Positions 1 through 8,060 of a stretch of 13,758 nucleotides of DNA are shown here, piece by piece. A model generated the notes under the pieces. That model saw only the letters and a program-made list of their open reading frames with translations. It was not told the DNA's origin and did no database searches. Source of the DNA: Spirochaetaceae bacterium (GTDB lineage: Bacteria; Spirochaetota; Spirochaetia; B11-G9); the NCBI GenBank assembly GCA_030633365.1, contig DAOVSY010000036.1, forward strand, positions 1 to 13,758, written 5' to 3'. Each line of letters opens with the position of its first letter. Positions within the stretch are counted from its first letter, which is position 1. The translations under genes were made by a program, and so were the position numbers.

Positions 1-1545
1 CAGTTCAAGAACTCTGTTTGCAAGATTCTCTATAAAATAACGGTCGTGGGACACAAATAATAAGGTTCCTGAATATCCCTCAAGTGCATCCAGTAAGATA
101 TCTTTGGAGTGAATATCCAGATGATTTGTGGGTTCATCCAGAATAAGTAAATTTACAGGAAAAAGTAAAAGCTTTAACAAGGCAAGACGGCTTTTTTCGC
201 CACCACTAAGTACATTTAAAGGTTTAAAAATATCATCATTTCTAAAAAGAAATGCACCCAGAAGAGCACGTAGTTTAGGAATAAGTTCTGTAGGAGTAGA
301 TTCCTCCATCTCTTCTATTATTGTATTATTGTTGTTAGTAAAAGAATCCTGTTCCTGGGAGAAATAGGCAATTTTAACACCAGTTCCATAGTTTATACTT
401 CCTGTAAAATTATTATCAATTTGTGCGATAATTTTTAAAAGAGTAGTTTTACCTGCGCCATTTTTTCCTGCAATGACAATTCGTTCACCTTTTTCAATTT
501 CATAATCAAGGTTTGATAGAACTTTATTTTCTCCATAAGCCTTGGATATCCCCTTTAGAGAAAGAACCTTTTTACCGGAATGAGGCGGCTCTGGAAATGT
601 TAGATGCATTTTTTTGAGATTTTCGGGTATTTCAATTATTTTTATTTTTTCAAGAGTTTTTATACGGCTTTGAACCATAGATGCTTTTGATGCGTTATAT
701 CTGAAACGACTGATAAATTCTTCCAGCTTTGTAATTTCTTCCTGTTGTCTCTTATATTGTTCTATAACAATTATTAGTTCTGCTTCTCTTGTTTTCTCAT
801 ATGAGCTGTAATTACCTTTATAACGTTTTAAATCACCATTAAATAGTTCAATAACTTCATTTACAGTTACATCCATAAAATATCTGTCATGAGATACAAT
901 TAGTAAACCACCACGAAATTTCTGAAGAAACTCTTCCAGCCAGTTTCTGGCTTCTATATCCAGATAATTGGTTGGTTCATCCAGTAACATGATATCAGGG
1001 TTTTCCAGCAGCACTTTAGCAAGAGCTATTCTCATTTGCCACCCACCGGAAAACTCATTACATGTACGACTAAGATCTGAATATTTAAAACCTAGCCCCA
1101 TTAAGACATGGGAAATTAATTCTTTTCTGTTATAGTAGGAATTTGCCAATAGCTTTTCATGAATAAAATGATGTTTTTCAAGTAAACCAGGCAGATCTTT
1201 TGAGTCTTCTTTTAGAAGACTAAGATCTTTTTCAATTATTACAAGAGATTCTGATTCTCTATGCAAAAAAGAAAAAGCTTCATCTGCCTCCTCTTCCAGA
1301 GTTCTTCTTTTATATGAGAGCCCTGATTGAGGTAAGTATGAAATTCGTACATCTGGTCCTGAGGAGATAGAACCACTGTCAGCATGAACAATACCCCCAA
1401 TAACCTTCATAAATGTGGTTTTACCACTACCGTTCCCTCCGGACAGAGCTACCCGGCTTTTGGATGATAAATTAAGATTTAAATTTTTTAGTACATCTCT
1501 GTCCCCAAAGGATACTGTAATATCATTTAACTGTACAAAGGACAT
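1..1545 (-). CDS. ABC-F family ATP-binding protein, partial (C-terminus beyond window)
   Basis: The minus-strand frame is open from ATG at 1545 to the window edge, giving 515 codons with no stop, so the C-terminus is missing. Two ABC cassettes are visible. The first has Walker A GGNGSGKT (residues 36-43), signature SGGWQ (from 166), Walker B LLDEPTN with Glu190, and SHDRYF. The second has Walker A GKNGAGKT (K366), signature LSGGEKSR (from 446), LLILDEPTNH with Glu471, and SHDRYF near 499. There are no transmembrane segments. Tandem cassettes joined by a charged linker (about 240-320) define ABC-F, soluble ATPases that act at the ribosomal E site as translation factors or antibiotic-protection proteins; which of these cannot be said. 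AGGAG at 1552-1556 lies 6 bases before the ATG and overlaps the stop of the upstream lipoprotein gene (9-base gap), so it is the last visible gene of a leftward operon and probably translationally coupled. Confidence 0.95.
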   Translation of the reverse strand, partial: MSFVQLNDITVSFGDRDVLKNLNLNLSSKSRVALSGGNGSGKTTFMKVIGGIVHADSGSISSGPDVRISYLPQSGLSYKRRTLEEEADEAFSFLHRESESLVIIEKDLSLLKEDSKDLPGLLEKHHFIHEKLLANSYYNRKELISHVLMGLGFKYSDLSRTCNEFSGGWQMRIALAKVLLENPDIMLLDEPTNYLDIEARNWLEEFLQKFRGGLLIVSHDRYFMDVTVNEVIELFNGDLKRYKGNYSSYEKTREAELIIVIEQYKRQQEEITKLEEFISRFRYNASKASMVQSRIKTLEKIKIIEIPENLKKMHLTFPEPPHSGKKVLSLKGISKAYGENKVLSNLDYEIEKGERIVIAGKNGAGKTTLLKIIAQIDNNFTGSINYGTGVKIAYFSQEQDSFTNNNNTIIEEMEESTPTELIPKLRALLGAFLFRNDDIFKPLNVLSGGEKSRLALLKLLLFPVNLLILDEPTNHLDIHSKDILLDALEGYSGTLLFVSHDRYFIENLANRVLEL

Positions 1546-1554
1546 TCTTAGCTC

Positions 1555-2838
1555 CTAATTTGCAGAAAATGCTATAACCACAGGTGAAATACTTTTTTTA
1601 CTTACAATATTTTCATCACTAATATCTTTTTCAGGGACATATGTAAGCCTAAGTTTATTTCCATCTAAAGTATAAAGAAAATCTATAGGTATTATTCTTT
1701 CACCATATTTAAAATTAAAAGTAATAATACTTGTATATTCTTCTTTTAATTCATTACTAATAAAATTATTAAATCTAATTTTCCCTTTACCTTCAGAACC
1801 GGAAGGTATTATTTGAGGTACTAAGCGATCATAGTTTTCCCAGGTAAAGCTGCCATCAATCTGCATTTTTATATTACCATATGCATTACTTGAAAAGCTT
1901 GTACCTGCTTCAATAAGAGAGTTGTAAAGACCTTCTCTACGTTCTGTTTCTGTTAATATAATATCTTCCAAACCATCAATAACATGGTAAGTTGTAATTA
2001 TCTTTTGATCTTCATAATAATAACTGACCTGTAGCTTAGTATCTGAGAGTACATGTACTACAATTCCATCTTCGCCCAAAGAAAAGGATCGTTTATCAAC
2101 TAAAACAGGAGTATCCCATAAAAAATTTATACTATGATTATTGCTTACTATTTTTAAGTTTTTATTTTCCAGGTCCGGGAACAGACCAGTCTGGGGAGTA
2201 AAGTATCTAAGATCAATTGCAGAATTTTTAATCATTTCAATATAACTCGAAGGGTGGTAAATTTTCGTGAATGCAGTATCAATTAGAATTACGGCTGGAT
2301 TTTCTTTTTCTTCCAGACTTACTGAGTTGTCATAGATATCCAGATAGTGATCAAAACAGTAACCTGTTACTCCCTCTTCTGTAATAACCTTATACCAATA
2401 TCCTTCATACTGCCCAATAGTAGAAATATCTGAAGTTTTTCCATATACCTTTAATATCTGATCTTTTCTCATTTTATAAGCTCTGTCAGAATTAATATCC
2501 GGTTCTTCTCTAATTAGTAATCCGTCTTTTAAATTTCGTGCGTAGATATTACTATATTCAGATACAACTTTTGAGTTTTTTTCTGCCTGTGCCTGATCTT
2601 CGAATATTGCTACTCTCCATCGATCTATCTGAATAGGTTCATTACTGCTTCCATCAGTAATCAAATATACATCTGCAAGTTCCGATTCACTTATAACGGT
2701 TATATTTTGTCCTGTAGATAATGAGCTTTCATCCAGTGACCATAAAACTGTTCCATAGCCAAGAACTTTTTTACTGCATGACATTAAAGATAGAATTATT
2801 ATTAGACCGGTAATTATCCGGATATGTTTGCTGTTCAT
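1555..2838 (-). CDS. SH3-domain lipoprotein
   Basis: This is a 427-residue predicted lipoprotein. The N-terminus has basic residues, a hydrophobic core and lipobox LMSC with Cys21 as the lipidated residue, so it should be anchored to a membrane facing the periplasm. Residues about 98-170 look like a bacterial SH3 (SH3b) domain: a DGLLIREEP start, a KVYGKT strand, the GYWYKV strand and a closing GVTGYCF turn. Residues about 27-79 (GYGTVLWS onward) may form a second, degenerate SH3-like unit. Residues 180-427 are beta-rich and unrecognised. SH3b domains usually bind peptidoglycan or proteins, so a wall or envelope role is inferred. RBS AGAGGG (2844-2849) sits 5 bases from the ATG. It lies between an exported protein gene (61-base gap) and an ABC-F gene (9-base gap). 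The domain call is fairly secure; the function is unknown. Confidence 0.85.
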   Translation of the reverse strand: MNSKHIRIITGLIIILSLMSCSKKVLGYGTVLWSLDESSLSTGQNITVISESELADVYLITDGSSNEPIQIDRWRVAIFEDQAQAEKNSKVVSEYSNIYARNLKDGLLIREEPDINSDRAYKMRKDQILKVYGKTSDISTIGQYEGYWYKVITEEGVTGYCFDHYLDIYDNSVSLEEKENPAVILIDTAFTKIYHPSSYIEMIKNSAIDLRYFTPQTGLFPDLENKNLKIVSNNHSINFLWDTPVLVDKRSFSLGEDGIVVHVLSDTKLQVSYYYEDQKIITTYHVIDGLEDIILTETERREGLYNSLIEAGTSFSSNAYGNIKMQIDGSFTWENYDRLVPQIIPSGSEGKGKIRFNNFISNELKEEYTSIITFNFKYGERIIPIDFLYTLDGNKLRLTYVPEKDISDENIVSKKSISPVVIAFSAN

Positions 2839-2892
2839 AAATACCCTCTGTAAAGGTTTTATAAAACAGAAAGTAGTAATTAATCAAGGTCG

Positions 2893-2916
2893 TTATAAAT
2901 TAGTTGTTATAAATTA
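2893..2916. repeat. Tandem duplication at a gene's 3' end
   Basis: TTATAAATTA occurs at 2893-2902 and again at 2907-2916, a 14-bp period. It straddles the stop codon of the exported-protein gene (TAA at 2902-2900), so one copy codes for the last residues and the other supplies the stop and the following spacer. Confidence 0.6.
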
Positions 2917-3751
2917 TAAGGACTTTACCCTGCTCAATTAGATTCAAATTGTTTTGTCTGGACAAAATTTTATCTGCATCTCTTGTGGATATTAGTAGAT
3001 CTGTATTATTTATGCCAAAAATACCTCTTGCTTTTAACTCAAGGGGGGATTGGCCTATTCTTTCAAGATCTAAAGAATCCAAAAAAAACTGATATCCAAC
3101 AGATCCGGATTTTCTTATAATTTGCGGATCTATCATGATATGATCCATTACAGGATTTAGTTTTTCATCATATATTTTTGGAAAGAGACTTGGGGTAAAT
3201 GATCCTTCACTTTGTTTTCCATACATAGGGAGTTGTTTATCTACATATATAACTATGCCAGTAAAATCAGCAGATGGAATAAAATCCAGTATTGGGGATA
3301 ATTTATTTGTTCTGGTATGAGGTATAAATAGATCAGCAATATGGGGATATATATCCAAAGTGTATTTTGTATTAAGTATTTTTAAATTATTGTTAAAAAG
3401 GGAACTTACTTTTACAAGTTCCGGAGATAAATCAAAAATTGCAGTAATAACATCCTGATGAATATTAATGAAACTTTCTCCATTTGTTCTGGAGTCTATT
3501 ATTATTGATTCTATTCCTTTAAGTAAAATATAAGGTAGATTTTGTTTTATTTCTGATTCAATACTAAATTTTAAAGATGGAAGAGGTCTGTTTATATTAT
3601 TAAGCGGGCTTGTTACATATATTTCAAGTTGTTGCATATTCCAATTAATAGAATATTCTACTACAGGTTCTATTTCATTGGTAAATACAGTGACATTTAT
3701 CTGTATAAAAAGGAGAATTAGAAGAATTTTAAAGAGTCTATAATATACCAT
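2900..3751 (-). CDS. Exported conserved-looking protein of unknown function
   Basis: The protein has 283 residues. A basic start and hydrophobic stretch (about residues 6-22) look like a Sec signal peptide, with cleavage possibly near VFTNE; there is no lipobox Cys. The mature part is beta-rich without long hydrophobic segments. Near the C-terminus, LKARGIFGINNTDLLIS followed by a DADKIL helix and a GKVLIIY strand resembles the end of LPP20/FlgT-type envelope proteins; this is a weak resemblance, not an assignment. In-frame TAA at 3757-3755 lies just upstream, so ATG 3751 is the first possible start; no good Shine-Dalgarno precedes it (only AAAAG), which suggests coupling to the upstream TPR lipoprotein gene 42 bases away. 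A 14-bp tandem duplication straddles its stop codon. The gene itself is solid; the function is not recognised. Confidence 0.8.
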   Translation of the reverse strand: MVYYRLFKILLILLFIQINVTVFTNEIEPVVEYSINWNMQQLEIYVTSPLNNINRPLPSLKFSIESEIKQNLPYILLKGIESIIIDSRTNGESFINIHQDVITAIFDLSPELVKVSSLFNNNLKILNTKYTLDIYPHIADLFIPHTRTNKLSPILDFIPSADFTGIVIYVDKQLPMYGKQSEGSFTPSLFPKIYDEKLNPVMDHIMIDPQIIRKSGSVGYQFFLDSLDLERIGQSPLELKARGIFGINNTDLLISTRDADKILSRQNNLNLIEQGKVLIIYNN

Positions 3752-3793
3752 CTTTTAGAACATCGGTCATTTTTGTAACCATCCTTAATCTAA

Positions 3794-4873
3794 TTACTCT
3801 GAACGTGAGAAGGGTTTGTCTCCAAAATAAATACCTGCCCACTCCCATTGTCCATGAATTTCGGGATCAGCAGGGAAATTTACTCTTCTAAAATATAAGT
3901 ACCATGTGCTGATTCTATATGACCATCCCCATGTCTTAAGATAAGCTTCCTGCATATTTGATTCTGCATCCATATCTAAAGAATATCTAACTCTGTTTTT
4001 CATAAAAGTATTAAGTTTATCCAAAAAATCAGTGTTAGCTTCAGTCTTTTCCTGCTCCCAGGACACTGCAAAGAAATTTATTTTTGCTCGATAATTTGAT
4101 AATCTTCTATAATCTTTAGTTCTAATAGCATATTTAACAGAATTTACAAGATCTTCCAAATTTTCCATAGTCCAGTTTTTATTTCTATAATCATAGAAAT
4201 CAATTATAGGTTTTATTTTGCTTACAGCTTCAGGATAGCCAGGTACATTTGATTCAGGATACTGAAGAAAATTCTTGTAAGCCTGAATTGATAGATTCCA
4301 TTCTCCCAGTTCTTCATATGTTTTGGCCAGATAAAAATAAGCTGGTCCTTTTTCAATATCGTTTCCAAAGTTTGAAAGAAGCTCCTTATAATAATTAACT
4401 TTTTTTTGAGGAATATCGACAAGCTCTATCAGATTTGAAAGACATATATAATGAATAGATTGTCCCCTGACTCTAAGATCAGCATAGTTTTTAAGGATTC
4501 TGTCAAAATAATGGATGGCAAACGGAATCGCTTCACTTGTCAGATAATTTTGGGCTGTCATAAGAAGATAGTAGCCGTTAAATGGATCTTTCGGATTCTT
4601 TTCAACATAAGTTGTTAAAAAGAGATTTAATATTTCAAGCTCACCCTGTCCATGAAGTATTTTTGATATTTCCTGAATAAGTATAAAGTTTATTTCAGGA
4701 TTATTTGATTGCTCATTCATGGCTTGTGAAAGTTGAATCAGCTCGTCTTTTTCTTTTTCAGTTCCTACAACATAATATGGAGGGGGATCTACCAGCTTAC
4801 TGTAGAGACTGCAACCTCCTGGTATGAGAACTATTATTAATATCAGAATACCTGTAATTAGTTTTAATTTCAT
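3794..4873 (-). CDS. TPR-containing lipoprotein
   Basis: The protein has 359 residues with lipobox PGGC (Cys21) after a hydrophobic stretch, so it is a predicted lipoprotein on the periplasmic side of a membrane. Residues about 60-225 form helical pairs of the TPR type; the clearest is PAYFYLAKTYEELGEWNLSI followed by an AYKNFLQYP helix. The C-terminal 120 residues are rich in Trp and Tyr and end in an aromatic segment (WYLYFRRVNFPADPEIHG) that I do not recognise. TPRs are scaffolds for protein contacts, so it may organise partners encoded by the genes downstream. It is first in the leftward operon. No Shine-Dalgarno precedes ATG 4873, and a candidate promoter (TTGAAT/TAACAT) would place the RNA start only a few bases upstream. 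Confidence 0.85.
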   Translation of the reverse strand: MKLKLITGILILIIVLIPGGCSLYSKLVDPPPYYVVGTEKEKDELIQLSQAMNEQSNNPEINFILIQEISKILHGQGELEILNLFLTTYVEKNPKDPFNGYYLLMTAQNYLTSEAIPFAIHYFDRILKNYADLRVRGQSIHYICLSNLIELVDIPQKKVNYYKELLSNFGNDIEKGPAYFYLAKTYEELGEWNLSIQAYKNFLQYPESNVPGYPEAVSKIKPIIDFYDYRNKNWTMENLEDLVNSVKYAIRTKDYRRLSNYRAKINFFAVSWEQEKTEANTDFLDKLNTFMKNRVRYSLDMDAESNMQEAYLKTWGWSYRISTWYLYFRRVNFPADPEIHGQWEWAGIYFGDKPFSRSE

Positions 4874-4885
4874 ATTTAAGGTCTG

Positions 4886-4914
4886 ATGTTATCATAGCAA
4901 TGAACAGTATTCAA
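4886..4914 (-). promoter_or_regulatory. Candidate promoter of the leftward lipoprotein operon
   Basis: On the minus strand TTGAAT (4914-4909) and TAACAT (4891-4886) are 17 bases apart. The RNA start would be about 5 bases before ATG 4873, which has no Shine-Dalgarno. The -10 box matches the consensus at only four of six positions. Confidence 0.45.
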
Positions 4915-4941
4915 TTGATCTTACAGTATTTTTGTTATACT
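4915..4941 (+). promoter_or_regulatory. Candidate promoter of the TPR lipoprotein-aroDE operon
   Basis: TTGATC (4915-4920) and TATACT (4936-4941) are 15 bases apart. The predicted RNA start is at about 4948, so the TTG start codon at 4952 would have a leader of only a few bases. The -35 box directly abuts that of the divergent promoter. An 8-base direct repeat, ACAGTATT, lies at 4904-4911 and 4923-4930 across the two promoters. Confidence 0.5.
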
Positions 4942-4951
4942 CTTTGCTATC

Positions 4952-6619
4952 TTGAAAGCAAAACTATTATTAATAATTCCTGTTATACTGGGCCTGACAT
5001 TTTGTTCTTCTACTCCCTCTTCTGATAATAATATCAATCAGACAGATATATCGGATTCAATTGACCATGATGCGCTTATTCTTGATAATATCCGCCTTCT
5101 TATAGAGGATGGATCTCTGTTTTCACTAAGTGAGTCTCTGGATCTACTTGAAGATAAAAGTGTTGGTGTAACAGAACAGGGTGAATATCTGAAGTTTGTT
5201 ACAGGAAGTCTTCTTAAACTTGTTTTTCCTCTTTCTGAAAAATCTAATACAAGGGTTATTCATCCTAAATCAGGAATGCAGTCTGAGATAGTAAAAAAAG
5301 CGGGGGAGGGAGAAATCCTTGAAATACCAAATGAAGATGTTAGTTTTTTTACTTTGCTTTTGTCTTCAACTGCAGCATTGCATACTAATTCAGAAGCAGT
5401 AATGGAAAGGTCTTTGGAAATACTGGAAACTATCTATTCTTCTGATACAAAATCCTGGTTACCTGTTTATATTCGTTCATATATATTTGAAAAACAGCAT
5501 TTATATAATCAGGCATTTGTAGGATATATAAATTCTCTTGCAAATGATCCCTATAGTTACCCCTCGGACCTGGGAGCAATTAGAATACTTATAAGAAACA
5601 GTGAATTTAAAAAGGCTTTTATACATATTGAAAATATTCAAGGAAGGTATAGTCAGTCTGTTGAGCTTAATTATTTGATAATTGATGCTTTAATAGGTAA
5701 TAATGATCTTGAAAAAGCTTTTGAGTTAGTTTCAGATATATTGTCTGAAAATCCGGATGATATAATATTAACACTGAAATATGCAGATATTCTTCAGAGG
5801 CAGGGGCAGAATTTAAGGGCTATGAATATGCTGAATTCCATTGAATCAATAAATGGAGTGTCTTTGCTTAGTATTAGAATACGTGCATCAATACTTGTCA
5901 ACAATGGTGAGTATGAAAAAGCCCTTGATTTTCTTGGTAACTCCATGGAAAATTACCCGGAAGATACTGAACTTCGTAATATTTATGGAAATATTTTACT
6001 ATTAACTGGAAAGGAAGGGGAGGGGCGAGAGTATTTGGAAAATAGTCTCTTGCTAAATCCAGATAGTTTAGAAAGCCTGCGTCTGTTAACATTGGAAGCA
6101 ATGGCTTCTAAATCCTGGATCCGGGCAGCAGAGTTTATTGATGAACTAATTGAGAAAGAAGATTCAGATGAATATTTAAGGTATGCAGTAGAGATCAATT
6201 ATAATCTTAGCAATTATAAAAAAGCTATGGAATATAATTTAAGAATTATAAGTGATGGTACACCATTACATATCGATTACTATAATAACGTAGATTTATT
6301 ATTAGCTGATGGAAAAACATCCAATGTTATTAATACTGTCAATAATTGGATAAAAAAGAGTAACAGTCCTATAGATAAAAGTTATTTTTACTATTTAAAG
6401 AGTCTTGCTATAGATGATCTTTATGCAAAACTTGATGTCTTAAGACAGGCTTTATTTGAAAATTTGCAAAATTTGGAAGCAATTTTAGCTATTTCAGATA
6501 CATATTATCAATTGAATGAAAAACGCAACTCTTATCGTTATCTTAAACAAGCATTAATTCTTGTACCAGAGAATGAAACTATAAAAGAAAAGCTAAGAAA
6601 ACTGGAAAGGGAGCTTTAG
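4952..6619 (+). CDS. TPR-repeat lipoprotein, TTG start
   Basis: This is a 555-residue predicted lipoprotein. The signal is short (K-A-K, hydrophobic core) with lipobox LTFC and Cys18, followed by a Ser/Asn/Asp-rich tether. From about residue 150 to the end it is a solenoid of TPR-like helix pairs, for example around EYEKALDFL, LRNIYGNILLLTGKEGEGREY and the closing SYRYLKQALILVPEN. The start must be TTG at 4952: it gives the complete signal peptide, and the frame upstream has no ATG or GTG before a TGA at 4916. There is no Shine-Dalgarno; a TATACT box ends 10 bases upstream, so the mRNA may be nearly leaderless. It is divergent from another TPR lipoprotein gene and is followed after one base by aroDE. 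The role is inferred to be protein-protein scaffolding in the envelope; no enzyme motif is seen. Confidence 0.85.
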   Translation: MKAKLLLIIPVILGLTFCSSTPSSDNNINQTDISDSIDHDALILDNIRLLIEDGSLFSLSESLDLLEDKSVGVTEQGEYLKFVTGSLLKLVFPLSEKSNTRVIHPKSGMQSEIVKKAGEGEILEIPNEDVSFFTLLLSSTAALHTNSEAVMERSLEILETIYSSDTKSWLPVYIRSYIFEKQHLYNQAFVGYINSLANDPYSYPSDLGAIRILIRNSEFKKAFIHIENIQGRYSQSVELNYLIIDALIGNNDLEKAFELVSDILSENPDDIILTLKYADILQRQGQNLRAMNMLNSIESINGVSLLSIRIRASILVNNGEYEKALDFLGNSMENYPEDTELRNIYGNILLLTGKEGEGREYLENSLLLNPDSLESLRLLTLEAMASKSWIRAAEFIDELIEKEDSDEYLRYAVEINYNLSNYKKAMEYNLRIISDGTPLHIDYYNNVDLLLADGKTSNVINTVNNWIKKSNSPIDKSYFYYLKSLAIDDLYAKLDVLRQALFENLQNLEAILAISDTYYQLNEKRNSYRYLKQALILVPENETIKEKLRKLEREL

Positions 6620-6620
6620 G

Positions 6621-8060
6621 ATGATCTGTCTAACCTTAATGGAAAATTCTATCGAAGCGAATTTAGGAGTACTAAAACAGAATCTGGCTTTTATAGATAT
6701 GGTGGAATTAAGACTGGATATGCTGACTGATCCTATGTTGATCCCTCCGGAAATAGTAAAATCGAAATTAGGAATTTCTACAATTATTACATATAGGAAA
6801 AAAACTGATGGTGGAAAATATGATGGTTCGGAAGCACAAAGAAGAGCAGTTTTAATTGCCTGGTACAGGGCTGGTTTTGATTATATCGATCTTGAAATGG
6901 AAACATCTATTTTAGAGATTGAACAATCAGTTAAACAAAATAGAACAAAAATAATTCGTTCTTACCATGATTTTAAGAAGGTTCCTGATAATCTGGAGAA
7001 TATTATAAGGAAACTTGCTTCCAGACCAGGGGAAATAGCAAAAGCTGCAGTATATCCCTGTAACAGTAGTGATACTTTAAAACTGTTGGAAGTTTTTGAT
7101 AAAGTTAAGGACATTAAAGATAAAATAATATTGGGAATGGGGGCTTTTGGTTTCCCTTCAAGAATTCTTTATAAAAAACTAGGATCCATACTTTCTTTTT
7201 GTTCAAAAAAAGAAAATTTAGGTGCTCCAGGCCAGATTAGTCCTTTCGAGATGAAAAATATTTACAGAGCAGATAAAATTACTGGTTCCACTTCTATTTA
7301 TGGAATAATTGGTAATCCGGTCATGCATTCTAAATCTCCGGAACTTCATAATTTGGCATATCAGAGGGCTCAAATAGATGCTGTTTATGTTCCATTTATG
7401 GTAGATAGTATAGATTCTTTTTTTCAATTGGCAAACTTTTTGAAAATAGAAGGTTTTTCAGTAACAGTTCCCTATAAAGTCAATATTATGGATTATTTAG
7501 ATGAAAAAAGCCCTGAACTGGAAACAGTTTTATCCTGTAATACTGTTGTTAGAAGAGGTGAATTGTGGAAAGGTTATAATACTGATCCTGATGGATTCTT
7601 AAAACCTCTTCTTTCTTTGGTCGATATTTCTAAATTAAATACATGTGCTGTAATTGGAGCCGGAGGTGCTGCCAGAGCAGTAATAAGCGCTTTAAAAAGT
7701 ATGAATTTGGCTGTTTCAATTTTTAATCGTTCAGAGTTAAGGGGGAAAGAACTGGCCATGGATACTTCATGTACATTCTTTCCTTTAACTAAAATAGATC
7801 TTTTATATGAATTCGATCTTATAGTTCAAACAACAACTGTTGGAATGTCTCCTCTGGAAGATGAAACACCTTTGCCCGGGTATAATTTTAAATCTGGTCA
7901 GATTGTATATGATATTATCTATACACCTTTAAAAACAAAACTTCTTACAGATGCAGAATCTGTCGGGGCTATTGTTATTGGGGGTATGGAAATGTTGACA
8001 ACACAGGGTAGAAGCCAGTTTGAGATTTTTACAAATCAATCTTTTCCAATAGAGGAATAA
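6621..8060 (+). CDS. aroDE: Bifunctional 3-dehydroquinate dehydratase (type I) / shikimate dehydrogenase
   Basis: The 479-residue fusion catalyses two successive shikimate-pathway steps: 3-dehydroquinate to 3-dehydroshikimate, then NADPH-dependent reduction to shikimate. Residues 1-218 are type I dehydroquinase: ELRLD (29-33), TYR (57-59), His116 in RSYHD, Schiff-base Lys141 in IAKAAVYP, Arg181 in FPSR, and Gln205 in APGQ. Residues 225-479 are AroE: GNPVMHSKSPELHN (231-244), Lys286 in TVPYK, Asp322 in NTD, Rossmann GAGGAARA (346-353), a TTTVGMSP turn, YDIIYTP, and C-terminal GMEMLTTQG. All expected catalytic residues are present in both halves, so both activities are likely. The same order occurs in the plant bifunctional enzyme and in Chlamydiae. 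AGGGAG (6607-6612) is the RBS. The start lies one base after the upstream TPR gene's stop, so translation is probably coupled. The 3' end overlaps the convergent gene by 25 bases. Confidence 0.96.
   Translation: MICLTLMENSIEANLGVLKQNLAFIDMVELRLDMLTDPMLIPPEIVKSKLGISTIITYRKKTDGGKYDGSEAQRRAVLIAWYRAGFDYIDLEMETSILEIEQSVKQNRTKIIRSYHDFKKVPDNLENIIRKLASRPGEIAKAAVYPCNSSDTLKLLEVFDKVKDIKDKIILGMGAFGFPSRILYKKLGSILSFCSKKENLGAPGQISPFEMKNIYRADKITGSTSIYGIIGNPVMHSKSPELHNLAYQRAQIDAVYVPFMVDSIDSFFQLANFLKIEGFSVTVPYKVNIMDYLDEKSPELETVLSCNTVVRRGELWKGYNTDPDGFLKPLLSLVDISKLNTCAVIGAGGAARAVISALKSMNLAVSIFNRSELRGKELAMDTSCTFFPLTKIDLLYEFDLIVQTTTVGMSPLEDETPLPGYNFKSGQIVYDIIYTPLKTKLLTDAESVGAIVIGGMEMLTTQGRSQFEIFTNQSFPIEE

Noticed and set aside
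128..367. Open frame of 79 codons on the plus strand
   Set aside because: It lies opposite the second cassette of the ABC-F gene, whose Walker and signature motifs are unmistakable on the minus strand.
2856..2867. Perfect palindrome GTTTTATAAAAC
   Set aside because: It is short and made almost only of A and T; such palindromes are expected by chance in this composition.
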